Source: Nitrososphaerota archaeon
Lineage (GTDB): Archaea > Thermoproteota > Nitrososphaeria > Conexivisphaerales > DTJL01
Assembly (NCBI GenBank): GCA_021324115.1
Contig: JAJPJS010000023.1
Span: 1-38,287 of the forward strand
Length of the DNA stretch: 38,287 bases
Reading direction: 5' to 3'
Every line of letters begins with the position of its first letter. Position 1 is the stretch's first letter. A program made the position numbers and the translations under genes. The notes beneath the pieces were generated by a model that was given only the letters and a program-made list of their open reading frames with translations, searched no databases and was not told the DNA's origin. This document shows positions 17,159 through 24,778 of the stretch, piece after piece.

Positions 17159-17986
17159 ATGGAAATCCTAACAGGATGTTCAGGATGGAGTTATGCCCCC
17201 TGGGTGGGCCCGTTTTACCCTTCCAACTCGAAGCAGGCGGACTTCTTGAAGTTGTATTCTTCGGCATACGATACCGTCGAGATAGACTCCAGTTTCTACC
17301 ACATACCCAGCGGTATGACGATGCACAGGTGGTATAACATGACCCCCCCATCTTTTGTGTTTACTGCAAAGATGCCAAAGCAGATCACTCACGACAGCGG
17401 CTTTCGGGATTACGAGGAGATCCTGGGTTACTTTCTGAGATCGTATGAGCTGCTAAAGGAGAAGCAAGGTCCGGTACTTATTCAGCTTCCGCCTTCGTTA
17501 AATCACGAAAGTGGTTGGAGACCTCTCAGGTCGTTTCTTGATTCTCTTCCTTCAAAACCTAGGTTTGCGGTGGAGTTCAGAAACACATCCTTCTTCAATG
17601 GCGATGTGTACTCTTATCTGGAATCCCGGGGTATCACACTCGCCTGGTCTGAGGTTCCATACGTCAAATCTGAACCAATTCTTACCACGGAAACCGTATA
17701 CCTCAGACTGGTGGGCGATCGTTCGATCAAAGAAACGGAATTCGGCAATGTAGTTAAAGACAGGACAGAATCGGTTCGAAAATGGGCGGCCAACATAAGG
17801 TCGGTAGAAGGTAGCGCAGAACGTGTTTTCATATTTTCCAACAACCATTTTCAGGGGTTTGGGCCTGCAACGGTAAACCTTGTGAGGCGCGAGCTGGGCC
17901 TGGATGAAATAGACTGGCGTGAGAAGATGAACAGTTCAAGACCCGAGGGCCAGCTTACACTCTTCGACACAAAGGATCAGAACTAG
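17159..17986 (+). CDS. DUF72 (YecE) family protein
   Basis: A 275-residue cytoplasmic TIM-barrel protein. It matches DUF72 by GCSGWSYAPWVGPFYPSN, VEIDSSFYHIPS, FVFTAKMPKQITH, GPVLIQLPPS, FAVEFRNTSFF and FIFSNNHFQGFGPATV. Biochemical function is not established; the conserved acidic residues and barrel fold suggest a hydrolase or a nucleic-acid-linked role. The ATG at 17159 was chosen over the out-of-frame ATG at 17155 because it begins the conserved beta strand (EILTGCSGW). It is divergent from the pst operon with about 185 bp between the starts. Confidence 0.9.
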   Translation: MEILTGCSGWSYAPWVGPFYPSNSKQADFLKLYSSAYDTVEIDSSFYHIPSGMTMHRWYNMTPPSFVFTAKMPKQITHDSGFRDYEEILGYFLRSYELLKEKQGPVLIQLPPSLNHESGWRPLRSFLDSLPSKPRFAVEFRNTSFFNGDVYSYLESRGITLAWSEVPYVKSEPILTTETVYLRLVGDRSIKETEFGNVVKDRTESVRKWAANIRSVEGSAERVFIFSNNHFQGFGPATVNLVRRELGLDEIDWREKMNSSRPEGQLTLFDTKDQN

Positions 17987-18080
17987 ATGATTTCTATACG
18001 ACTTGCATAGAACTGGCGTTTTGTGACCCCCTATTCCTGAGACAAATTCATCGGCCAAAACATTCGACAAATGTCGGAAA

Positions 18081-18088
18081 ATTTAAAT
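18081..18088 (+). promoter_or_regulatory. TATA box upstream of the gltA leader ORF
   Basis: ATTTAAAT lies about 34 bp upstream of the ATG at 18119 and about 90 bp upstream of the citrate synthase ATG. The mRNA thus probably includes the leader ORF. Confidence 0.5.
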
Positions 18089-18118
18089 CGCTCTGCGAGT
18101 GATTCAAACCGACCTAGA

Positions 18119-18178
18119 ATGCTTTTGGTGATCCGGTTGTTTTCGAACAAGAAGGTACTGGGGCGTAGATTGGAATGA
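18119..18178 (+). CDS. possible 19-residue leader peptide of citrate synthase
   Basis: The frame encodes MLLVIRLFSNKKVLGRRLE and stops at TGA 18176-18178, overlapping the citrate synthase ATG by four bases (ATGA). The TATA box places transcription start close to its ATG, so ribosomes entering the leaderless mRNA would translate this peptide first and reach gltA by coupling. I see no codon run or hairpin that reveals a specific attenuation signal. Confidence 0.4.
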   Translation: MLLVIRLFSNKKVLGRRLE

Positions 18179-19443
18179 AGAACACGCTTACCGTTACGGA
18201 TAACAGGACGGGAAAAACCTACGAAATTGGAATCGATGACGGGGCAATAAAGGCCACCGACCTGAAGCAGATCAAGATTTCGGATGATGACCAGGGACTG
18301 TTGACCTATGACCCGGGATTTGTGAACACGGCATCCTGCAAGAGTTCGATCACTTTCATAGATGGCGAGAAGGGAATCCTGAGATACAGGGGGTACCCCA
18401 TCGAACAGCTGGCGGAAAAATCGACATTTCTCGAAGTTGCTTACTTGCTGATACATGGGGAGATTCCTTCCAAATCCGAGCTGCAGGAGTGGGTGGATGG
18501 TATTACATTGCACACCATGGTGCACGAAAACATAAAGAAGTTCATGGACGGGTTTCACCATGACGCTCACCCCATGGGTATGATAGTAGGAACCCTCGGT
18601 GCCCTTTCGACGTTCTATCCTGATGCCAAAGACATTTTCAACCCAGAGTCAAGGAAGAAACAGATCTTCCGGCTGATAGGTAAGATGCCCACGCTCGCGG
18701 CCCTGTCGTACAAGCATTCACTCGGAATGCCTTACATCTATCCCGACAATGAACTCTCGTACACCGCAAATTTCCTCAACATGCTGTTCAAGCCCTCCCC
18801 TTCGACAAGATATTCTCCCGACCCAGTGCTCGCCAAGGCTCTTGACGTTCTGTTCATTCTGCATGCGGACCATGAACAGAACTGCAGCACGAATGCCATG
18901 AGAAGTGTGGGAAGTTCTCAGGCTGACCCATTCAGCGCAGCCGCTGCAGCCGCAGCAGCCCTCTACGGCCCCCTTCATGGAGGGGCCAACGAAGCTGTAG
19001 TAAGGATGCTTGAAGAGATAGGTACGAAGGACAGAATACCTGAATACCTGGAGCAGGTGCACACTCACAAGAAACTACTGTATGGTTTCGGTCACAGAAT
19101 ATACAAGAACTACGACCCCAGGGCAAAGATCATAAAGGAAATGGCGTACAAGGTGTTCGAGGTCACAGGCAAGAACCCGCTGCTGGACGTTGCCCTCGAA
19201 CTCGAAAGGATCGCACTATCTGATGATTACTTCATAAGCAGAAAGCTTTACCCCAACGTGGATTTCTACTCCGGCCTGATATACCAGTCGATGGGCTTTC
19301 CAACTTCGATGTTCACCGTCCTCTTTTCCGTCGCGAGGATGGCTGGCTGGCTCGCCCAATGGCAGGAGGAGATACTGGACAAGGAGCAGGGCATTGCAAG
19401 GCCAAGGCAATTGTACACCGGCATCCCATTGAGAAATTTATAA
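18175..19443 (+). CDS. gltA: citrate synthase
   Basis: Condenses acetyl-CoA and oxaloacetate to citrate, the entry step of the oxidative TCA cycle. At 422 residues it is of the longer, bacterial GltA type with an N-terminal beta domain (about 1-60), and not the about 380-residue form usual in Thermoplasma and Sulfolobus. Catalytic residues are H233 in LHADHEQNCST, H268 in YGPLHGGANEA and D363 in NVDFYSG; H307 and R308 in GFGHRIYKNYDPRA bind oxaloacetate. The ATG overlaps the stop of a 19-residue leader ORF. It was possibly acquired from bacteria; a phylogeny would decide. Confidence 0.95.
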   Translation: MKNTLTVTDNRTGKTYEIGIDDGAIKATDLKQIKISDDDQGLLTYDPGFVNTASCKSSITFIDGEKGILRYRGYPIEQLAEKSTFLEVAYLLIHGEIPSKSELQEWVDGITLHTMVHENIKKFMDGFHHDAHPMGMIVGTLGALSTFYPDAKDIFNPESRKKQIFRLIGKMPTLAALSYKHSLGMPYIYPDNELSYTANFLNMLFKPSPSTRYSPDPVLAKALDVLFILHADHEQNCSTNAMRSVGSSQADPFSAAAAAAAALYGPLHGGANEAVVRMLEEIGTKDRIPEYLEQVHTHKKLLYGFGHRIYKNYDPRAKIIKEMAYKVFEVTGKNPLLDVALELERIALSDDYFISRKLYPNVDFYSGLIYQSMGFPTSMFTVLFSVARMAGWLAQWQEEILDKEQGIARPRQLYTGIPLRNL

Positions 19444-19613
19444 GAAGTGGATACAGTATTCAGCCGTAATCAAGCTAAGAGAAGATTTGATTTCCGCTTC
19501 CGGATATTACCAATTAAATGGGAATTAAAACACAAATTTTGCTCCAAAATTTTAGTCCTTAAGATTAACGGCCAAATTCAATCAGCTTGCCATGTATGGT
19601 AATTTTCTGTCAA

Positions 19614-19624
19614 CTTATTAAATC
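19614..19624 (+). promoter_or_regulatory. TATA box of the tRNA-Arg gene
   Basis: CTTATTAAATC centred about 25 bp upstream of the first tRNA base at 19644. Confidence 0.5.
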
Positions 19625-19643
19625 AGAGTTGGATGGAGGTTAC

Positions 19644-19738
19644 GGGCCCGTCGTCTAGTATGGATCAGGACGCTGAAGCATATGGGCTGCGTATGCCTTC
19701 GGAGCCGGAGATCCGGGGTTCAAATCCTCGCGGGCCCG
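19644..19738 (+). tRNA. tRNA-Arg (anticodon UCG) with a 19-nt intron between positions 29 and 30
   Basis: The acceptor arm pairs GGGCCCG (19644-19650) with CGGGCCC (19731-19737), followed by G73; CCA is not encoded. The D stem is GTCT/GGAC, the T arm CGGGG-TTCAAAT-CCTCG (19714-19730), and the variable loop AGATC. Read straight through, the anticodon arm does not fold; removing 19676-19694 gives stem CTGGC/GCCGG and loop CTTCGGA with anticodon TCG at 19699-19701. The intron borders form a complete bulge-helix-bulge: outer helix AGG/CCT, central 4-bp helix ACGC/GCGT, two 3-nt bulges TGA and ATG cut after their second base, and an inner stem AGC/GCT with a 6-nt loop. Confidence 0.9.
19676..19694 (+). 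other. non-canonical tRNA intron (position 29/30)
   Basis: A 19-nt archaeal intron inside the anticodon stem, not at the usual 37/38 site. The splice sites are TG^A and AT^G in the two BHB bulges. It is the only exon junction I could find that restores five anticodon-stem pairs. Confidence 0.85.
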
Positions 19739-19759
19739 CTATCATTTGATACTGCGTCC

Positions 19760-19767
19760 TTTTTTTT
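19760..19767 (+). terminator. oligo-T terminator of the tRNA gene
   Basis: A run of eight T residues 22 nt after the tRNA, fitting the T-tract terminators of archaeal RNA polymerase. Confidence 0.5.
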
Positions 19768-19833
19768 GAACTGTCTTTGGAAAGGCTGAACCTCTAATTA
19801 TCCATAAAAGGATAAGCAAGTTCAGTCAAGAAA

Positions 19834-19870
19834 GTGAGAAGCCCACGACATTCAGGCGTGGGTAATTCAC
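19834..19870 (-). mobile_element. hairpin resembling an IS200/IS605-family right end
   Basis: An imperfect palindrome with GTGA/TCAC at the outside, an internal mismatch, then CCCACG (19842-19847) paired with CGTGGG (19857-19862) around a 9-nt loop. Hairpins with the wording ATTACCCACG...CGTGGGCTTCTC recur at the right ends of IS605-type elements. That orientation puts the lost tnpB on the minus strand above 19870, where a frame ends exactly at the hairpin (stop TGA in GTGAATTA). I could not recognise TnpB motifs there, so this is a remnant at most. Confidence 0.35.
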
Positions 19871-20011
19871 TCGCTGTTCCACACCAGCGCGGTCCGAACT
19901 CCTTCTCTGTACCCCTGAAAGTTGAGAACAAGGGTTTTTGGATCGGTGAGGATATTCACCCCGGTTATCAGTTTCACTGTGGTCTTCCGTGCGTTAGAGC
20001 CGATATCAATT

Positions 20012-20224
20012 TCAGCGTGGGGTCGACCTGATCAAGATCGACATATGCCCACTGACCCCCTGCGGATCGGTCTCGATCCAGACATGCGCGCGAATCAGTC
20101 TCTCCTTCCTAGGGCTAGTGAAGGTATAGAGCGTACAGTTCGGAGCGGCGGGCGCATCTGAACGTGCCTTATAGAATCTCTGGGCTATAAGATAGTTTGT
20201 CGCTTGCCGGCGCGTCAACTTCAT
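20012..20224 (-). CDS. hypothetical 70-residue protein, perhaps a fragment
   Basis: A minus-strand frame starting MKLTRRQATNYLIAQRFYKA, with GC-rich third positions and normal amino-acid composition (basic N-terminus, then beta-like RLIRAHVWIETDP and SGHMSILIR). After its stop, a second minus-strand frame continues with coding-like sequence (KTTVKLITGVNILTDP) to the hairpin near 19870, so the two may be one gene broken by a frameshift. The family is unknown to me. It lies in the accessory tract between the tRNA and DUF389. Confidence 0.35.
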   Translation of the reverse strand: MKLTRRQATNYLIAQRFYKARSDAPAAPNCTLYTFTSPRKERLIRAHVWIETDPQGVSGHMSILIRSTPR

Positions 20225-20335
20225 CGTCAGATGGAGCAGGCTCTTCTTGTAAACTTTCTTTGGTCACTACTGTTCGGATGGTCTTCCTCCTTTGCCAGAA
20301 TGCAGGATCGGCGACCAGCGCAAAAGTCAACAACC

Positions 20336-20674
20336 CTAGATCACGATGATGGTAATGGAGGTCGCATGCGTGAAGACGTGGGCACAGTAGTTGACCTTCA
20401 GACCCTCGGGTCCAACCATGCTGAAGAAAGTAACATGGTCGAAGATTGAATAAAGGACGAGAACAAGGCCGAAGATCAGGTTCGCAAGAGAGAAAAAGGA
20501 GCGGAGACGGGACTTCCTGAAGTTCTCCCTCACTCCACCACAGAACAGCTGAAACCCGTTGACAAGTAAGAACCTCACGATAATTCCAATCCGAGAGTAC
20601 TGGACCCTCGACAGGCCAATTGAAAGGAGGTCAAAATTGAAAATCAGTTGGCGATGAAAATAAACGCTTTGCAA
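20336..20674 (-). CDS. hypothetical membrane-associated protein
   Basis: A 112-residue minus-strand frame beginning with TTG 38 nt after the DUF389 stop, on the same strand. Third positions favour G/C in its last two thirds, which supports coding. It has at least one hydrophobic segment (SLANLIFGLVLVLYSIFDHV) and a second weaker one near IGIIVRFLLVNGFQLF. No family is recognised. The start is poorly defined: no ribosome-binding site or TATA box is clear, and the N-terminus could be truncated. It may be co-transcribed with the DUF389 gene. Confidence 0.4.
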   Translation of the reverse strand: MQSVYFHRQLIFNFDLLSIGLSRVQYSRIGIIVRFLLVNGFQLFCGGVRENFRKSRLRSFFSLANLIFGLVLVLYSIFDHVTFFSMVGPEGLKVNYCAHVFTHATSITIIVI

Positions 20675-20711
20675 TAGGTTAAAAACTCAATATTTTGTAA
20701 TATGAGCCACT

Positions 20712-21731
20712 TTAAGGGACTGTAGTGGAAGGAGCTACAAACACAATTACAAGAAGGAGTATAAGAACCACAACAGAAAAGAACATGAGAAATCTGATGC
20801 GGTATTTTCTTGCCTTTGACGCCTCCCAGTAATTCCTCGGGGAGAAGCCAGTTATTTGGAGAGTTAACATCCCCCCGGCCTTAAGTCCGAACAGATATTC
20901 TACAGCGAGAATAAATGACTGCCCAGCCAGATGAAAGTTACCCAAGGCTGCAAAAATCCCAGTCACCGCCAGTGGTGGAACAAGAGCAGCGGCTACTGCA
21001 ACTCCTACTAATGTTCCAGGCAGCTTCGCCAGTAACCCCAAGGCAGACGCAATTCCGAGGACCAAAGCAACTATAACATCAAATGTTGTAACCGAACTTC
21101 TCGTGAGTATTGCTGCAGTGATTGTTAGCCTAGTTAGATTCCTCAAAACCTCAGTGAGAAGATAAGCAGAAAGCAGTGAAATACCCAAAAGAAGGAAAAC
21201 ATTGGCTTCCGCATAAGCCACTTTCCTTATTCTTCCAAGACTTGCGTTTGCAACGACAGCATTTATAGGCCCAAGCATTGGTGAAAGGATCATTGAACCG
21301 ACTACGATCGCCTCGTTGTTAAGAAATAAACCTGCTAGAGCTACTACTATAGATATGATTATCAGAACTACAGAATCGAGATTAGGTCTAATGAACTGTT
21401 CAAGAGGCTGTATAACAAGTTCAAGAGGATTTTTACTTTTTGTTGACTGATACTTTTCCTGCAACTTGTCCAGCTTCGTTGAAATGTAGGCAAGTACGTC
21501 TGTTACTACTATCTGGTTGTCAGTCTTTCTCAGATCAAGTACCTCACTTATCTTGCCCATGGCATCATTGAGTATTTCGTCAGGCAACACCGCTGAGTAG
21601 ACACAAATGGGTTCACTGTCCGCCTCGGTTGATACCTCTAGGTATGAATAATAGCCAACTCCGAAATCTGAGAGAATTTTTGCCACAGATTCACTTGAAT
21701 CTTTAAAGCATCTGATTTCCAGTTTCTTCAA
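20712..21731 (-). CDS. DUF389 (TIGR00341 family) membrane protein
   Basis: A 339-residue protein with a cytoplasmic N-terminal domain (about 1-115) of alternating beta strands and helices, followed by six or seven transmembrane helices. Family signatures are GSMILSPMLGPI and GVAVAAALVPPLAVTG. The function is not established; members are proposed to be transporters or sensors. It starts with TTG at 21731, with AATTTTAAAGC at about 21757-21767 as a probable TATA element. An IS6-like element begins only 15 bp beyond that promoter, so insertion may have reshaped regulation. Confidence 0.85.
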   Translation of the reverse strand: MKKLEIRCFKDSSESVAKILSDFGVGYYSYLEVSTEADSEPICVYSAVLPDEILNDAMGKISEVLDLRKTDNQIVVTDVLAYISTKLDKLQEKYQSTKSKNPLELVIQPLEQFIRPNLDSVVLIIISIVVALAGLFLNNEAIVVGSMILSPMLGPINAVVANASLGRIRKVAYAEANVFLLLGISLLSAYLLTEVLRNLTRLTITAAILTRSSVTTFDVIVALVLGIASALGLLAKLPGTLVGVAVAAALVPPLAVTGIFAALGNFHLAGQSFILAVEYLFGLKAGGMLTLQITGFSPRNYWEASKARKYRIRFLMFFSVVVLILLLVIVFVAPSTTVP

Positions 21732-21781
21732 CTGTAGTGTATGACATTCAGCCCTGCTTTAAAATTTCCTCAGGTCTACAA

Positions 21782-22583
21782 GGCGCTGTTAACTCAAGCC
21801 CTCTTTGGGTAGATCGTCTATCTGATTTCGCTCAATGAGAAACATTGACGGGACGCATCCAATCCCCTACTCATGCTTGCATTCAAAAGGAAAAAGGACG
21901 AATCCCGAGGCCGTACTGTATGACGGCCTGTATCTGTACTGTCCGAGCCTGAGTTTAAGGCAAGGCATGTGGTGGCATATGCCCTCGATAGACCCGATTG
22001 TGAAGAGGAGTCATGTAGCCGTATGGAAGTGGATAGATACAGATGTTCGATAAGAACACTGTATTTCACGGGAGAAGGGTAACTGCATTCCTCGTTGAGG
22101 AGACGTACGTCAGGATAAATAGGTACAAACGAGGCACGGGTGTGGGTTGCCATAGAGCCCATCCGCAGACATATACTAGGAGCGTACCTGTCTGTCTGTC
22201 TGTCAAGGTTCAGGAACATCATGGTTGCTGAGTTATTTCTATCTAAGAACTCTTGTCAGGATGTATGTACAGAAGGCACATGGTGTACACGGATGAAGGT
22301 ATAGTATGGTATCCTGATGCATGTAGTAATTCACTCGGACTGGAACACAGGATACATTCTTCCTATTAGCAGAGCTTGATAGAAAGGGTAAACCAATCAA
22401 AACCTGAAGGACAGGGCGGAAGGATTCGACGATCACTATCCCTGCAGGAAGCAAGGGTGCAACCTGTCACATGTCAAAGGATGGTTGAATCTGTTCTGTT
22501 TCATGTACAACGACGGGAGGAAGAAGATCGAGTTCAACGGACTACTGAACTTAATGGAGGTGAGACCCAAAGTTAACAGAGCC
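21782..22583 (+). mobile_element. decayed IS6-like insertion sequence
   Basis: An 802-bp element bounded by near-identical terminal inverted repeats: GGCGCTGTTAACTCAAG at the left and, reversed, GGCTCTGTTAACTTTGG at the right. Its length, layout and transposase fit the IS6 type. The 8-bp flanks (GTCTACAA and GAACCTAC) are not identical, so no target duplication survives. The first about 100 bp are closely repeated at the right edge of the window (38181 onward), showing that the element is multi-copy in this genome. Confidence 0.8.
21835..22563 (+). pseudogene. inactivated IS6-like DDE transposase
   Basis: Transposase homology runs through several frames. The first part has the HTH-like YLYCPSLSLRQGM and KRSHVAVWKWI; then, after a frame change, TAFLVEETYVRINRYK, where the first catalytic Asp of VDET has become Glu. 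After a further shift comes RFRNIMVAELFLSKN and CTEGTWC (catalytic TDGGTWY region), interrupted by TAG near 22301. Finally LIERVNQ, and in another frame DRAEGFDDHYPCRKQGC and HVKGWLNLFCFMYND. At least three frameshifts and two stops make it non-functional. Confidence 0.8.
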
Positions 22584-22602
22584 GAACCTACATTCGAAAA
22601 CT

Positions 22603-22797
22603 TTGTCGGCATCGAGTTACTCGAATCTCCTTGGAAGATACTTAGCTCTGTTTATGCTCGGAGTCAGCGCAGTATTGTTCATGATCGCGCTCGTGTGTCT
22701 CATCTTTGTGTATCAAAAAGGAATCTACTGCATAGTGAAAGCTTTCGATACTATCACGATCTGCTACTCTTACTGCGGCAAGCCAGTATCTCTTTAG
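22603..22797 (+). CDS. possible small membrane protein
   Basis: A 64-codon frame starting with TTG 20 bp after the IS right end. It encodes one strong transmembrane segment (LALFMLGVSAVLFMIALVCLIFVYQ) and a Cys-containing tail (ITICYSYCGK). No promoter is evident. It may be a real small protein, or the remainder of a gene cut by the insertion. Confidence 0.3.
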   Translation: MSASSYSNLLGRYLALFMLGVSAVLFMIALVCLIFVYQKGIYCIVKAFDTITICYSYCGKPVSL

Positions 22798-23227
22798 CGA
22801 ATGCATAGACAGCTTTGCCCGAGTCTTTCAATCCTCTTTATTCATTCTTGAATCCGAGGTAATCCAAGTGGTGGATCGGTATCCGATTTCCTTCCTTCTT
22901 TTAGTGGTAAGCCATTAGACATTCAACGCCCTTTTCATGGAGCCGTCATGAAGACGATATGTTAAAGCAGACGAATTATATGGATACAATCAAGATATGG
23001 CGATTTCTGCGCATTCACTCATCGTGATGATTTTGGTGTTTTTCGACGAATTCCACGGTTTTACAGACCCGGGATATTATGAATGAGGCTGTGGCGATAT
23101 CGGGTAGCAGTCAATGTAGTCATTGGTAAAGCGCACAAGATAGAAAGAATAGATCGGACCTTGCGTACCTAATCGGGAATAATGCGCCTTAAGAAACGGA
23201 AGGCGACCATATCATCTTTTTCGACAG
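22798..23227. other. intergenic region without a supported gene
   Basis: About 430 bp between the IS-flanking micro-ORF and the permease promoter. A 29-codon frame from ATG 22998 (MAISAHSLIVMILVFFDEF) is preceded by TTATAT, but the spacing is short and no family fits. Nothing else is supported. Confidence 0.35.
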
Positions 23228-23238
23228 CTATATTTAAC
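23228..23238 (+). promoter_or_regulatory. TATA box of the ABC-2-like permease gene
   Basis: CTATATTTAAC. Transcription would start near 23260, which favours the TTG at 23273 over the TTG at 23246. Confidence 0.45.
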
Positions 23239-23272
23239 GCCGTATTTGATTATCCTCGAGAGTGGGCTCTTG

Positions 23273-24778
23273 AACATATGGAGGACTTTGAGTCGTTCCA
23301 TAGGCCTACCTGTTCTGGTTCTGGCTCTAGTGATTCAGATAATGGCTGTGACCGTTTCGGTCTTGGGCTACTATTTCCCTGTGGGCTACCTTCCTATGAA
23401 TTGCAACGAGCCGTCAGCGGTTGGCGATTTCTATTACAATTCCAGCGGCTATCATTCGATTGTAGCGGTATTCGATGCTAACGGGAATCCGGTGAGTGAC
23501 GCAAGCGTCAGGCTAAACGTTACAACGGCGTCAGAAAGCTATATTGCCACCGGGAGAACCAACGGTGAGGGACTCGCGATCTTAACTGTAGATCAACCCA
23601 TAGCGGCAAAATTTCTGTACGAGGTCTCTGTTAGTACAGGAACCCTGTTCCAGACCTTTGACAGCGGTGTGCAAGCGGTTGTTACACCAGCGTCCAATCA
23701 GACCTTCGGTGCGTTGAAAGACGGTGAAGCGAAGCCGTTGAGCTTGAACGTTTTTCCGCTGTGGTGCCAGAAGGGGGACTATAACAATCTCACAGTAGCA
23801 ACATTTTTTGCTGGTCCAAACGGGCCCAAAGAGCTGCATTATTTCTACTACGAAGAAGCAAACAACAGCCTCATTGGGATTCCCACAAATACTTCGGGAA
23901 TGAAGTTGGGAGGAAGCACAGCCGCATATTTCGTCACATTTACGATTCCATTTAGCAATCAGCAAAATTGTGTGTCAAACTCTATCAACATCAATCCCAA
24001 ATGTTACGTTTTTGCGGTGTTCGGGCTCTTTTCCTCAAACTTCACCCTGTCAAGTTGGTATGATGCTGGGCTTCCGTACAAAAGCCGGCTGACGGTGATC
24101 AATGTTGGGCACTTCATGGGCGAACAACACATTTTCAACATTTACCTCGGAGCCCTTGCCCCTGTTTTAGGGGTGTTTGCTCCAGCCCTTGTTTCCTCAG
24201 GATTCCGAACGTATTCCGAGGGTCGGTTTAGGCGAAGCTGGTCACACCTGGGTTGCTTAGGGTTGCTGTGCGGGTCGGCGGCGGCCTCGATCGGAACTTT
24301 GTCCCTGACCAACCTAGCCACTACGGGCCTCGTTCAGAATCTGCAGGATACTCTGCAAACGGAGAAGGCCTACCTTTTCCTTCTTGTAACCCTTCTAAGT
24401 GTTTCTATGCTGCTGTCTACTTTTATGAGATCCGGCAAGCAGGTCGCCGCTTCGATCTGTCTGATACTTTTCTGGGTGTTGGCCTGGATTCCTTTGGTCG
24501 AAATCGTGGCCGCATTCACAGGGCATTACCCGTTCGATTTGGGATACGTCGACCTTCTAAGGGAATCCTATCTCCTGGACCCATTTACTGTAGCCAATAC
24601 ATTGGCGTACGGGGCCACGTTCGTCTTGGCTCCGAATGCAGTAAACTATACGCCCACCAATCAGCTGGCTCTCATATCAAGCGCAGTTTTGTGGCTTGTT
24701 GTACCCATTCTGGTTCTCGTATTCAGAATCAAATGGACTGCAAGCAAAAACTCGCCTTTACAGAAAATGACATCATGA
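23273..24778 (+). CDS. ABC-2-like permease with a large extracytoplasmic domain
   Basis: About 501 residues. One N-terminal transmembrane helix (about 9-33) is followed by an extracytoplasmic domain of about 240 residues. That domain contains an Ig-like/carboxypeptidase-regulatory-like unit (VAVFDANGNPVSDASVRLNVT, then TGRTNGEGLAILTV) and several cysteines. It is followed by about six helices in the last 210 residues. The arrangement TM1-ectodomain-TM2-6 resembles ABC-2-type exporters of the NosY/CcmB kind. No ATP-binding subunit is encoded near it, so it would need an unlinked partner, or it is an orphan. TTG 23246 is an alternative start. Function is an inference from topology only. Confidence 0.6.
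   Translation, partial: NIWRTLSRSIGLPVLVLALVIQIMAVTVSVLGYYFPVGYLPMNCNEPSAVGDFYYNSSGYHSIVAVFDANGNPVSDASVRLNVTTASESYIATGRTNGEGLAILTVDQPIAAKFLYEVSVSTGTLFQTFDSGVQAVVTPASNQTFGALKDGEAKPLSLNVFPLWCQKGDYNNLTVATFFAGPNGPKELHYFYYEEANNSLIGIPTNTSGMKLGGSTAAYFVTFTIPFSNQQNCVSNSININPKCYVFAVFGLFSSNFTLSSWYDAGLPYKSRLTVINVGHFMGEQHIFNIYLGALAPVLGVFAPALVSSGFRTYSEGRFRRSWSHLGCLGLLCGSAAASIGTLSLTNLATTGLVQNLQDTLQTEKAYLFLLVTLLSVSMLLSTFMRSGKQVAASICLILFWVLAWIPLVEIVAAFTGHYPFDLGYVDLLRESYLLDPFTVANTLAYGATFVLAPNAVNYTPTNQLALISSAVLWLVVPILVLVFRIKWTASKNSPLQKMTS

Noticed and set aside
18031-18570. 179-codon minus-strand frame opposite the start of citrate synthase
   Set aside because: It is antisense to a conserved coding region and its promoter, with no domain of its own.
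24253-24774. Plus-strand open frame within the permease gene
   Set aside because: It is a shadow frame of the permease; only the part from ATG 24775 extends beyond the permease and is reported separately.
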